From assembly GCF_011762045.1 (NCBI RefSeq), contig NZ_JAASQS010000004.1, positions 434,001 through 498,000 of the forward strand: a stretch of 64,000 bases of DNA, in the 5' to 3' direction. Positions within the stretch are counted from its first letter, which is position 1. Each line of letters begins with the position of its first letter. The notes under the pieces are model-generated. The model did not search any database and was not told the origin of the DNA. It worked only from the letters and a program-made list of their open reading frames with translations. This document shows, in pieces, positions 26,210 through 33,909 of the stretch. The stretch comes from Rhizomicrobium electricum. GTDB taxonomy: Bacteria; Pseudomonadota; Alphaproteobacteria; Micropepsales; Micropepsaceae. The position numbers and the translations under genes were made by a program.

Positions 26210-27235
26210 ATGCACGACAGGCATTGGGCGGAGCTCAAGGCGGCAATCGCAGGCAAAACGGGGGCGACGATGCCCGTCGGCTTCATCATCGATTGTCCGT
26301 GGCTGCCGAATTGGTACGGCGTCAATCTGATCGATTATTTCCAGAGCGACGACGTTTGGTTCGAAGCCAACAAGAAGGCGATCGAGACCTTCCCGGATAT
26401 CATGTTTCTGCCCGGCTTCTGGAGCGAGTTCGGCATGTGCACCGAACCGAGCGCGTTCGGCGTCAAATGCCAGTTCCCGGAAAACGAGTTTCCGTTCGCC
26501 CAGAAGTGCATCCAGAGCGAGGACGACGTCGACAATCTCGAGGTTCCGAACGTCGAGACCGACGGTCTGTTGCCGTTCATGCTCAACCGCCTGACCCGCA
26601 ACCGTTCGCGCATCGAGAAGATGGGCCACAAGATTCGCTTCTCGGTCAGCCGCGGGCCGCTCAATATCGCCAGCTTCCTGATGGGCACCACCGAGTTCCT
26701 GATGATGCTCGGCACCGATCCGGAGCGCACCCACCGCCTGCTCAAGCTGATCAAGGAATATCTGATCGCCTGGCATGTCCGCCAGCGCGAAGCGATCGAC
26801 ACTATCGACGGCATGCTGGTGCTCGACGATATCGTCGGCTTCATCTCCGAAGCCGACTACCTCGAGTTCGCCCATCCCTATCTGAAGGAGCTGTTCGATC
26901 AGCCGGTGTCGGTGAAGATGTTCCACAACGACGCCGATTTCCGGCAGTCGGTGAAGCATTATCCCGACCTCGGCGTGAACCTCTACAATCCCGGCATCCA
27001 CATGACGATGGGCCAGATCCACGAGGCGACCGGCCACCGCATGACCATTCTCGGCAACATCCCGCCGCGCGACGTGCTCGCCGCGGGAACGCCCGACGAT
27101 GTCCGTGCCGCGGTGAAGACCATGCTGGCCGAAGCCAAGGATCATTCCCGCATTCTGGCGTCGTGCGGCGGCGGCATGCCTCCGGGCGTCACCACCGAGA
27201 ACATCCGCGCTTTCCTGGAAGCGGTCCGGTCGTAG
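26210..27235 (+). CDS. UroD-type corrinoid-dependent methyltransferase
   Basis: Encodes 341 residues from ATG 26210 (GGAGGGG 6 bases upstream). The sequence is of the uroporphyrinogen-decarboxylase superfamily that includes MtaA, MtbA and O-demethylase subunits. Central strands include DGMLVLDDIVGF and SVKMFHNDADF; the end has SCGGGMPPGVTTENIRAF. Where thiol-methylating members such as MtbA have a zinc His-x-Cys, this protein has His239-Asn-Asp241, while Cys319 is kept. This argues that it handles the methyl donor rather than a thiol acceptor. Heme-synthesis HemE is unlikely because the N-terminal Arg-rich signature is missing. It is divergent from the homocysteine methyltransferase operon. 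Confidence 0.88.
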   Translation: MHDRHWAELKAAIAGKTGATMPVGFIIDCPWLPNWYGVNLIDYFQSDDVWFEANKKAIETFPDIMFLPGFWSEFGMCTEPSAFGVKCQFPENEFPFAQKCIQSEDDVDNLEVPNVETDGLLPFMLNRLTRNRSRIEKMGHKIRFSVSRGPLNIASFLMGTTEFLMMLGTDPERTHRLLKLIKEYLIAWHVRQREAIDTIDGMLVLDDIVGFISEADYLEFAHPYLKELFDQPVSVKMFHNDADFRQSVKHYPDLGVNLYNPGIHMTMGQIHEATGHRMTILGNIPPRDVLAAGTPDDVRAAVKTMLAEAKDHSRILASCGGGMPPGVTTENIRAFLEAVRS

Positions 27236-27238
27236 ACG

Positions 27239-27475
27239 TCAGTCGACGGTATCGTCTTCCTCGACCTTGAGGCGCCGCACGGTCAGACGGTCGATTTCGG
27301 CGCTCTTGAGGTGCAGGTGGCCGACGGCCATTTGCCCGACCACGAGCCGGGCGACCGCCAGCGCGCCGATCGAGACCGCACCCAGCACGGCTGCTCCGAC
27401 CAGGGCAAAACCGATGGGCGAGAGCCCGATGGGAAGTGCCGCAACGGCACCAATTTTCTTGGGTTCTTTGTCCAT
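27239..27475 (-). CDS. Small Gly/Ala-rich repetitive protein
   Basis: Encodes 78 residues. The first half is hydrophobic and the middle shows a loose five-residue rhythm (VSIGALAVARLVVGQMAVGHLHLKSAE) like small beta-helix or bactofilin-like turns, ending in an acidic tail (KVEEDDTVD). It begins 2 bases after the stop of the upstream exported protein gene, so the two are cotranscribed. Its 3' end is 3 bases from that of the convergent UroD-type gene. Function is unknown; membrane association is likely. Confidence 0.6.
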   Translation of the reverse strand: MDKEPKKIGAVAALPIGLSPIGFALVGAAVLGAVSIGALAVARLVVGQMAVGHLHLKSAEIDRLTVRRLKVEEDDTVD

Positions 27476-27477
27476 AG

Positions 27478-28155
27478 TTATGGAATTGGTTTGACGCCGT
27501 CGTGTTCCACGATGACGCCGTAGGTCGTGCTTTTTCCGTCGCGAGCCGTCACGGCATAAAGCGACACCGCCTTGCCGGCCTGAAGCCAGCTCGGATCGCC
27601 CAGAACCCAGGTCGTCACCGGGGTAGCGGGCGTGACGAGGATTTCGGCCTCGCCGGTGCAGCCGCCTTTGCCCGGCGCCGGCGCATGGCCGCTGCAGATG
27701 CCGAGGGCGTTGGCGGCCGCGGCATGGAACGAGAGCTTCAGCGTGCCGCCTTTGCCTTTGACCGTCGTGGCCGCCTCGGTGACCGCGCCGTTGACGCGCG
27801 TCTGATCGGTCTTGTCGCCCGGATACTGGCCCTCGCCGAAGCCGCGCATCGGCTCGGGGAAGACGCGCACTTCCTTGGCCTTGAGCTTGCCGTCCTTGCC
27901 CGCCGCTGCGGTCAGAGCAACGAAATCGTTCTGCTTGATGGCGTTGAAGCTGCTCCGCTGGTTGGCGATCACCTTCGCGGTGGGTGCCAGCGTGATCGTG
28001 GCGGTCGCGCCTTTCACCGTCTTCACCGTCAACGTCGGAGCGGCGAAGGAGACGATGGTGCCGGTGATGCGCTCGGGCGCCGCCGCGGGCGTGGTCTCGG
28101 CAGCGGCCGGCAAAACATAAAGCGCGGCGAACAGCGCAGCAAAGACAAGACGCAT
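27478..28155 (-). CDS. Exported beta-rich protein, DUF5666-like
   Basis: Encodes 225 residues from ATG 28155 with GGAGGGG upstream. A signal peptide (cleavage near AAAE) precedes a first domain whose ITGTIVSFAAPTLTVKTVKGATATITL...IKQNDFVAL pattern matches DUF5666-type OB-like repeats. A second part (about 120-225) has a Cys pair (ICSG...GGCTGE) and ends in a beta-rich segment. Periplasmic location is likely, role unknown. The small repetitive protein gene follows 2 bases downstream. Confidence 0.7.
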   Translation of the reverse strand: MRLVFAALFAALYVLPAAAETTPAAAPERITGTIVSFAAPTLTVKTVKGATATITLAPTAKVIANQRSSFNAIKQNDFVALTAAAGKDGKLKAKEVRVFPEPMRGFGEGQYPGDKTDQTRVNGAVTEAATTVKGKGGTLKLSFHAAAANALGICSGHAPAPGKGGCTGEAEILVTPATPVTTWVLGDPSWLQAGKAVSLYAVTARDGKSTTYGVIVEHDGVKPIP

Positions 28156-28214
28156 CGTTTCCCCTCCGTCAAACTGGAGTCGGAAAAGTGCGCGCATCGC
28201 CCGGTTTGTGCAAG

Positions 28215-28934
28215 CTAGGGCTTCTTGAATTTCAGCACGAACTGGTCGGTGTGGCCGCGGATGGCCGGATCGAATACCGCCTTGGTGTGATCGTCGGCGG
28301 GATTGGCGAGCGCCGCGCTATCGCCGATGTAGACGAACCCCGCCGCCATCACTTCCGCCTTCACGGTGGCCGGATCGATCCGGTGCAAGGTGTTGGTGTC
28401 GCGAGCGCCCGAGCCCGGCGCGGCGGCATGGTCGAGCACGATGTAGAGCCCACCGTGCTTCAGCGCCGCGAACGCCGCCTTGTTGACCTGCGCGGTATCG
28501 GAGCCGCCGCCGTTCTTGAGGTCGTGATAGTTCTGCGACGTCCAGATCACGTTGAGCTTATCGGGCACCGTCAGCGCGTTGACGCTCGCCCGCACCACCG
28601 TGACATTGGGATACTCTTTCGCCACCGCATTCACGGCCGGCTCTTTGTCTTTGAGAAAGCCGTCGAACTCGGTCGGCTGATAGGCGTAGACGTGGCCTTT
28701 GGGACCGACCGCGGCGGCGAACAGGCGGGTGAAATATCCGCTGCCCGGAATCAAATCCATCACCTTCATGCCGGGCTTGAGCCCGATGAATTCGAGCATG
28801 TCGGCCGGCTTGCGGGCGGCATCGCGCGCGGTGTCGGCAGCGGGGCGGTGGCTGTCGGCGATCGCCGCGGAATAATCGGCGGCGACGGCCGGAGCGGCGA
28901 AGGCGAGAAGCAGGGCGATCACGAGGGCGCGCAT
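28215..28934 (-). CDS. Exported SAM-methyltransferase-like protein
   Basis: Encodes 239 residues from ATG 28934 (GGAGAG upstream). A clear signal peptide (MRALVIALLLAFAAPAVAA) leads into a Rossmann-like domain: GLKPGMKVMDLIPGSGYFTRLFAAAVGPKGHVYAYQ and NVIWTSQNYHDL. The glycine-rich loop is PGSGYF, missing the usual first Gly pattern of DLGCGTG. Because S-adenosylmethionine is not known to be available in the periplasm, the protein may bind another ligand. It is in the same direction as the two genes downstream (60 bases away) and divergent from the amino-acid permease. Confidence 0.78.
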   Translation of the reverse strand: MRALVIALLLAFAAPAVAADYSAAIADSHRPAADTARDAARKPADMLEFIGLKPGMKVMDLIPGSGYFTRLFAAAVGPKGHVYAYQPTEFDGFLKDKEPAVNAVAKEYPNVTVVRASVNALTVPDKLNVIWTSQNYHDLKNGGGSDTAQVNKAAFAALKHGGLYIVLDHAAAPGSGARDTNTLHRIDPATVKAEVMAAGFVYIGDSAALANPADDHTKAVFDPAIRGHTDQFVLKFKKP

Positions 28935-29070
28935 TTTTTCTCTCCAATGTGCCTGCGAATTATGCACGCAAGCGTTCTGCTAAGCGAGACCGACGCAACG
29001 GCAGGCTGGCGTGCTGGACAGAGAGGCTTGCGTTCCGTCAAATGCGGTCTCCAGTTCACGGCGGGGTGGG

Positions 29071-30480
29071 ATGAGCATTTTCACGCGGCTGAAGCCGATC
29101 GACAGCGTCCACGACAATCCCGGCGGCGAGCGCCTCAAGCCGACGCTGTCCTGGCCGCATCTGGTGGCGCTCGGCGTCGGCGGCATCGTCGGCACCGGTA
29201 TCTACACCTTGATCGGGCAGGCGGCGGGGCTCGCCGGACCCGGCATGGTGATCTCCTTCCTCATCGCAGGCGTCGTTTCCGCCTGCGCCGCGCTCGCTTA
29301 CGCCGAGATGGCGACGATGATGCCGGCGGCGGGCAGCGCCTATACCTATTCCTACGTCGTGATGGGCGAGCCGGTGGCCTGGTTCGTCGGCTGGAGCCTC
29401 ATACTCGAATACACCGTCGTCTGTGCCGCGGTGGCGGTGGGCTGGTCGGCCTATGCCGGCGGCTTCATGGTGTGGCTCGATCTGCCGATCACCCCCGCTC
29501 TGCTCGCCGGACCCGAAGCGGGCGGCATCGTCAACCTGCCGGCCGTCGCCATTTCGCTCGCCGTTGCGGCTCTGTTGGCGGCGGGAACGCGCGAGAGCGC
29601 CACGGTCAATTTCGTGCTCGTCATCCTCAAGCTCGCCGCGCTCGCCGCCTTCATCGCGCTGGCGCTGCCGGCATTCGATGCCAAGCATTTCACGCCGTTC
29701 CTGCCTTACGGCATTTCTTCGCTGGGCGAGAACGGCATGAAACTCGGCGTCTTGCCCGCCGCCTCGCTGATCTTCTTCGCCTTCTACGGCTTCGACACCA
29801 TCTCGACGGCGGCGGAGGAGGCCAAGCGTCCGGGCCGCGATCTCTCCATCGGCATCGTCGGCTCGATGCTCTTGTGCACGGCGATCTATATCGTGGTGGC
29901 GATTGCCGCCATCGGCGCCGTGCCCGCCGCGAGCTTTGCCACCAGTGCCGAGCCGCTCGCCTTGATCCTGCGCAATCTCGGCCGCGCCAGTTGGTCGGCG
30001 ATGATCGGCGGTGCCGCGGTGCTGGCGTTTCCGACCGTCATCATGGTGTTCATGTACGGCCAGAGCCGCATCTTCTTCGTCATGGCGCGCGACCGGCTGT
30101 TGCCCGGCTCCCTCGCCAAGGTGAACGCAAAAACCGGCACGCCGATCGCCGTGACCTTGTTCACCGGCGTGGTGTCGGCCGTGATCGCAGGCCTCGCGCC
30201 GTTGAAGCTGATCGCCGAACTCGCCAACTCCGGCACGCTGTGCGCGTTCGTGGCGGTGTCGCTGGCGATGCTGATCTATCGCCGCCGCGATCCCAACCGC
30301 CCGCGCGTCTTCCGCACGCCGCTCGCCTGGCTGGTCGGGCCGCTGGCGATTTTGGGCTGCGCCTACCTCTTCTGGAACCTGCCGGCGCTGACCCAGCGCC
30401 TGTTCCTGATCTGGAACGCCATCGGGATCGTGGTCTACGCGGTGTACGGAGTGAAGAAGAGCCGCTTGGCGCAAGGCTGA
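29071..30480 (+). CDS. APC-superfamily amino acid permease
   Basis: Encodes 469 residues from ATG 29071. About twelve membrane helices are present, with the N-terminal LGVGGIVGTGIYTLIGQAAG motif of the cationic-amino-acid/YfnA-type transporter group and the conserved FFAFYGFDTISTAAEEAKRPGRDLSIGI loop after helix 5/6. It imports amino acids with protons; the exact substrate cannot be read from sequence. An upstream frame to 29011 lacks a ribosome-binding site. It is a single gene with no obvious terminator. Confidence 0.9.
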   Translation: MSIFTRLKPIDSVHDNPGGERLKPTLSWPHLVALGVGGIVGTGIYTLIGQAAGLAGPGMVISFLIAGVVSACAALAYAEMATMMPAAGSAYTYSYVVMGEPVAWFVGWSLILEYTVVCAAVAVGWSAYAGGFMVWLDLPITPALLAGPEAGGIVNLPAVAISLAVAALLAAGTRESATVNFVLVILKLAALAAFIALALPAFDAKHFTPFLPYGISSLGENGMKLGVLPAASLIFFAFYGFDTISTAAEEAKRPGRDLSIGIVGSMLLCTAIYIVVAIAAIGAVPAASFATSAEPLALILRNLGRASWSAMIGGAAVLAFPTVIMVFMYGQSRIFFVMARDRLLPGSLAKVNAKTGTPIAVTLFTGVVSAVIAGLAPLKLIAELANSGTLCAFVAVSLAMLIYRRRDPNRPRVFRTPLAWLVGPLAILGCAYLFWNLPALTQRLFLIWNAIGIVVYAVYGVKKSRLAQG

Positions 30481-31060
30481 GCTATTGGTGGATGGCGCAA
30501 ATCCGAAAAACGCCAGCGCTTGATCTTTGATTTGCGGAATCCGGCGAAAGCCACACCCCCTCCCCCCCCCACCGGCGAGGTATCACGCGGAGACGCGGAG
30601 ACGCGGAGTTGGTGGGCGTTCGGGGCGTGATGAGGAAAACGAAAAACGTGAATTCAATTCGGCCAAATCGGGCTTAAGCGGCGAGGGCACCACGACAATC
30701 GCCTTGCTTCCCGAGGGAGCAAACGTGCGTCTTTCCCGCCTAGTACGGAGCCGGGCGTCCGGAATCGAAATCGAATGGCTCTAAACTTCGGATGCTCGCT
30801 GACGCCGCGCAGCGACACGAAAACGGTGAACGTAAGCACCACGTCCAGAATCGAATTCGAATCCTTCCAAACGTTGTACGCATGCAAACGCAACTGCTTC
30901 GCAGTCTATCCGGCGCGGTCAAAGAGCTGGTGCTGATGTAGGTGCGGAGGGCCGCGATTCAAGGGGGCGGAATGTCGAGGTAGGCATTCCTCCAAATCAC
31001 CACTAGCGACGTTTTGCTCCCTGCACGATAATCTACTGGGGCCGATGGACACCAGTGAGC
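30481..31060. other. Intergenic region with tandem and dispersed repeats, no supported gene
   Basis: About 580 bases. It contains three exact copies of ACGCGGAG in tandem (30585-30608), copy B of the dispersed repeat (30650-30776) and a further partial copy (30848-30904: GAATCGAATTCGAAT then TGCAAACGCAACTGCTTCGC). Open frames over these repeats look like repeat read-through, not proteins. Confidence 0.6.
30650..30776 (+). repeat. Dispersed intergenic repeat, copy B
   Basis: Blocks GAATTCAATTC (30650-30660), ATCGCCTTGCT (30698-30708) and GAATCGAAATCGAAT (30762-30776) match copy A (21455-21580) with the same spacing. A second, partial unit follows at 30848-30904. Confidence 0.65.
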
Positions 31061-31270
31061 ATGACAAGGCAAGAGATTATTGATCGACTGCGATCTCAAC
31101 GAGATCACTTCCTCGACGAAGTAGCTGAACTCGAAAGCGGAAAATTGACCCGCCACAGAATTGAGGACACTGGCGCTGTTGACATCTCGAAAGCTGAAGC
31201 CGCTGATCTAAAAAAGCGCGCTGAAAATCTAAGTTCGATTATCGAGGCATATGAAAACCGCACTCTATGA
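31061..31270 (+). CDS. Small charged helical protein, first gene of an AT-rich pair
   Basis: Encodes 69 residues from ATG 31061 (GTG at 31055 is an alternative). The sequence is predicted helical and highly charged (IIDRLRSQRDHFLDEVAELESGKL...DLKKRAENLSSIIEAYENRTL), with heptad-like spacing suggesting a coiled coil. Base composition is clearly AT-richer than the region. Its last 20 bases overlap the next gene in another frame, implying coupled translation. The family is unknown; it could be a regulatory or antitoxin-like partner of the membrane protein that follows, but no known pair is matched. Confidence 0.55.
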   Translation: MTRQEIIDRLRSQRDHFLDEVAELESGKLTRHRIEDTGAVDISKAEAADLKKRAENLSSIIEAYENRTL

Positions 31271-31493
31271 TCTAATGCGGATGAACTGGAATCGGGTTTT
31301 GCGTGTTACTGGATGGGCAATTCTCGCATATTTCTGCGGGATGCTCATATATTTGTTTCTTTGCTACAACGGCTCTGTTGGGAGCAAGTTATTTATGTTG
31401 GCGGGCATTCTGGCGATCATCTATGTTGTGACTAGCGATTTTCATGACCAGTTTGCCAAATGGCTGGCAAGGATATTCACTGCTCTAAAGTGA
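31251..31493 (+). CDS. Small two-helix membrane protein, second gene of an AT-rich pair
   Basis: Encodes 80 residues. Two hydrophobic helices (about 19-39 and 45-62) are joined by a short polar turn; both ends carry basic residues (MNWNRVLRV and KWLARIFTALK). The GAGG a few bases before ATG lies inside the preceding gene, which it overlaps by 20 bases. AT-rich like its partner. No family is recognised. Confidence 0.55.
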   Translation: MKTALYDLMRMNWNRVLRVTGWAILAYFCGMLIYLFLCYNGSVGSKLFMLAGILAIIYVVTSDFHDQFAKWLARIFTALK

Positions 31494-31588
31494 CCTCTTT
31501 TTTTGAAGAAACTTGTAATGGCCTATTATAATTGTCAGTTGGCTTGATCCGATCTGGACATCTCGGGTCGCTGCTTCAGTAAAACTAA

Positions 31589-31776
31589 CTGTCATCCCCG
31601 GCCGAGCGCTTGAGCGCAGCGAAAAGCGAGAGGGGAAGGGGACCCAGGTGGTTGAGCTTTTGAGGGGGTGAAGGTGGGGTCGTGCCACATCGCTTCCGGC
31701 GAGTATTTCCACCTGGATCCCCTTCCCGTCGCTGGCCGAATACGCTGTCGCTATCGACCGCTAGCTCCGCCGGGGA
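31589..31776. repeat. REP-like palindromic intergenic element
   Basis: The element opens with CTGTCATCCCCGGC (31589-31602) and closes with GCCGGGGA (31769-31776). Inside, GGGAAGGGGACCCAGGTGG (31633-31651) and CCACCTGGATCCCCTTCCC (31709-31727) are inverted copies matching at 18 of 19 positions. It fills most of the 396-base gap before the CPBP protease gene. A partial second copy lies after that gene (32847-32870), and CTGTCATCCCCTGCGAGC at 34728-34745 is a further relative. Confidence 0.7.
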
Positions 31777-31889
31777 GTGTGTGTCACCGCTGCGTTCGCT
31801 TCGCCGAAGACACCACCATAGTGCGACCGCACGCACCAGTGGCTGTCCCGCGCACGGCCATATACTGGCGCTATATCGGGGGGCGGCTG

Positions 31890-32786
31890 ATGTGGAATTT
31901 GGGAAAAGCATACCTTGAAATCGGATGGGACTCTTCGCGCGAGAGGCCGAGCGTCTTCACCATCCTGGGCATCGTTATCGGATCCGCTCTTCTGTTCTTG
32001 GCGTCCCTAATTGTCTGCTCCTTGTTGTTTCGTGGTTTCATTCCCGAACAGATCAAAGGCGGGCTCTATACGAAAGGGTCTGGTCTTTACCGGGTCCTTC
32101 CAATTTTCCTTTCTGTTGCCCTGGGCTTTCTGCCCGTCCTCATGCATTTGCGCCGGAAGCTGAACTGTTCGTTCGCCGACGCCTTCCTCGGCAAGAATAG
32201 ATTGAATCTGCCTTGGTTTTTGGGGACCGTTGCCGTGACCTGGGCCACGTATGCTTTGGTTGAGATGTCTTTCGATCCCGGATTTCGCTGGGCGTTTCCG
32301 AGTGCAGACCAAGTCATTTTGATACCGTTCCTCCTGGTCGCCATCCTGTTTCAGTCGATGGCGGAGGAACTGTTTTTCCGCGGATATTTCAGCAAGGCGC
32401 TCTATTTTTTCGGTCGCAGCATTGTTCCGGTTTTTGTCGTAAGCCCGGTCTTGTTTGCGCTGTACCATCAGCAATTCAATCCTGTGATGCTCCTGTACTA
32501 CGGCGGGGTTGGCGTCTTTTATTCGTATGTGTCGTTGCGCACGGGCGGCCTGCAAATCTCGACGGCCCTTCATTTTTCCAACAACAGTTTCGCCGTGCTT
32601 GCCGGAAGTTTGGTGAATCCTGCGAGCCTGTCCAACCCGCAACTGCTTCAGGTCGGGCTGGTTCGGGCCGTTCAGATCGTGGTGACCGCACTGCTGCTCG
32701 AGGCGGCGTTGCGCTTTTGGGGAATGCGGGAGCGCGTGTCTGACAATTCCATCCCACCGGCGATGTGCGATCTCAGGTCCCGGTGA
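31890..32786 (+). CDS. CPBP-family intramembrane metalloprotease
   Basis: Encodes 298 residues from ATG 31890, preceded by GGGGGG; the open frame further upstream runs through the palindromic repeat and is not protein-like. About seven to eight membrane helices. The CPBP (Rce1-like) motifs are present: EE at 159-160 with Arg164 (AEELFFRGYF), His193 (LYHQQ) and His228 with Asn231 (LHFSNN). Such proteases process peptides or bacteriocins, or confer immunity, at the membrane. The gene is moderately AT-rich and bracketed by copies of a palindromic repeat, so it may be a recently inserted cassette. Confidence 0.87.
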   Translation: MWNLGKAYLEIGWDSSRERPSVFTILGIVIGSALLFLASLIVCSLLFRGFIPEQIKGGLYTKGSGLYRVLPIFLSVALGFLPVLMHLRRKLNCSFADAFLGKNRLNLPWFLGTVAVTWATYALVEMSFDPGFRWAFPSADQVILIPFLLVAILFQSMAEELFFRGYFSKALYFFGRSIVPVFVVSPVLFALYHQQFNPVMLLYYGGVGVFYSYVSLRTGGLQISTALHFSNNSFAVLAGSLVNPASLSNPQLLQVGLVRAVQIVVTALLLEAALRFWGMRERVSDNSIPPAMCDLRSR

Positions 32787-32846
32787 GTGCGCCAGCCAGA
32801 CGAGATGGAGCTCCGGCCATGAGACGCGCGTTTTAATGCACTACGC

Positions 32847-32870
32847 CGCTAGCTCTGCCGGGGATGACAG
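32847..32870. repeat. Partial copy of the palindromic element after the CPBP gene
   Basis: CGCTAGCTCTGCCGGGGA (32847-32864) matches 31759-31776 at 17 of 18 positions in the same orientation, and GCCGGGGATGACAG (32857-32870) is the exact reverse complement of the element's left end (31589-31602). It stands 60 bases after the CPBP stop. Confidence 0.6.
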
Positions 32871-33030
32871 TTGAGATTGCGCTGCCCGCCTCACTCCCTG
32901 AGCGGAAATGCCGTCGGGGGATGTCCGCTACCGTCACTGTAACAAGATCGTGTGAGGCATCGCCAGCGGTGTCGCCTTCGCCGGGGACGCGGCCTAATAT
33001 CGGCGGCGCATTGCAAGGCGGATTCGCATC

Positions 33031-33129
33031 ATGGGCCGTCTGCATTTGAGCCGTTCGGCGGTGCTGGTCTTGCTTCTCGTCGTGCCTGCCTCCGCCGCGC
33101 CGGTCCGATACTCTGAGGTATTGCAATGA
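33031..33129 (+). CDS. Micro-ORF: orphan signal peptide coupled to the NYN gene
   Basis: ATG at 33031 opens 32 codons reading MGRLHLSRSAVLVLLLVVPA followed by SAAPVRYSEVLQ, a textbook Sec signal peptide with only about nine residues after the cleavage site. AAGGCGG lies upstream. Its TGA (33127-33129) overlaps the ATG of the NYN-domain gene (33126-33128), so it could serve as a coupled leader peptide. Alternatively it is the remnant of an exported protein truncated by the NYN gene. Confidence 0.45.
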   Translation: MGRLHLSRSAVLVLLLVVPASAAPVRYSEVLQ

Positions 33130-33899
33130 ATGGAGAGCCTCGCGCACCCCGTCTCGCGGTCCTGATCGATGCCGAGAATACGTCCGCCCGCATCGTGCAA
33201 GGTTTATTCGAGGAGATCGCCAAGATCGGCGAGGCGAGCGTTCGCCGGATTTATGGAGATTTCTCCGACACGCGACTGAAGGCTTGGGTCGACGTTCTCG
33301 CCACCCACGCGATCATGCCGCACCAGAACTTCGCCTATACGTCCGGGAAGAATGCGGCGGACATTGCGCTGGTCATCGATGCCATGGATCTCTTGCATGG
33401 CGGCTTGTTCGATGGCTTCTGCCTCGTATCATCGGACAGCGATTTCACCAGGCTGGCGGCCCGCATCCGCGAGCAGGGCGTCGATGTCTATGGCTTCGGC
33501 GAGCAGAAAACGCCGACAAGCTTCGTGCGCGCTTGCCGGCGGTTCGTCTATACCGAAAATCTCGCGGCCGGAGCGCCCGGTTCCGATCACCCGGAGCAAG
33601 ATCGCATCAAGGCTGCGCCGAAACCGGTTGCCAACGCGACCTCTCTCATTCGCACCGCCATCGCGCAACTCGAAAGCGACGATGGCTGGGTTTCTTTGAG
33701 CCGCATCGGGGCCCGATTGTCCATTCTTGCGTCCGACTTCGACGCGCGCAACTACGGCCAGCCCAAACTCGTCGATCTGGTCAGTACCTGCGGCGCCTTC
33801 GATGTTCGCCGGAACGACAGAAACGAAGTTTTCGTGCAGGTGAAGCCCAAGCCGGGCAAGGCGGGTTCGAGCAAGCCGAAACCCGCCCCGAAAAAGTAA
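33126..33899 (+). CDS. NYN-domain ribonuclease with C-terminal LOTUS/OST-HTH domain
   Basis: Encodes 257 residues. The NYN (PIN-like, LabA/MARF1) domain spans about 8-145, with acidic residues of a metal-dependent nuclease site in VLIDAENTS, AADIALVIDAMDL and LVSSDSDF. A linker leads to a winged-helix LOTUS/OST-HTH domain (about 168-238: TSLIRTAIAQLESDDGWVSLSRIGARL) and a Lys/Pro-rich tail. Proteins of this layout are thought to bind and cut RNA; their bacterial roles are poorly defined. The start overlaps the stop of the 32-codon micro-ORF (ATGA). Confidence 0.88.
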   Translation: MNGEPRAPRLAVLIDAENTSARIVQGLFEEIAKIGEASVRRIYGDFSDTRLKAWVDVLATHAIMPHQNFAYTSGKNAADIALVIDAMDLLHGGLFDGFCLVSSDSDFTRLAARIREQGVDVYGFGEQKTPTSFVRACRRFVYTENLAAGAPGSDHPEQDRIKAAPKPVANATSLIRTAIAQLESDDGWVSLSRIGARLSILASDFDARNYGQPKLVDLVSTCGAFDVRRNDRNEVFVQVKPKPGKAGSSKPKPAPKK

Positions 33900-33909
33900 G
33901 GCCGCCGCC

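Noticed and set aside
21805..27235. tRNA-Ser as an integration site, making the corrinoid cluster a genomic island
   Set aside because: No integrase, no direct repeat of the tRNA 3' end was noticed downstream, and the cluster's composition matches its surroundings.
26210..27235. Uroporphyrinogen decarboxylase HemE for heme synthesis
   Set aside because: The N-terminal Arg-rich substrate signature of HemE is absent and the context is corrinoid methyl transfer, so a methyltransferase role is preferred.
30527..30784. Open frame of 85 codons over the tandem and dispersed repeats
   Set aside because: It reads through ACGCGGAG repeats and the copy B element, has no ribosome-binding site, and its resemblance to a frame at 21242-21640 is explained by the shared repeat.
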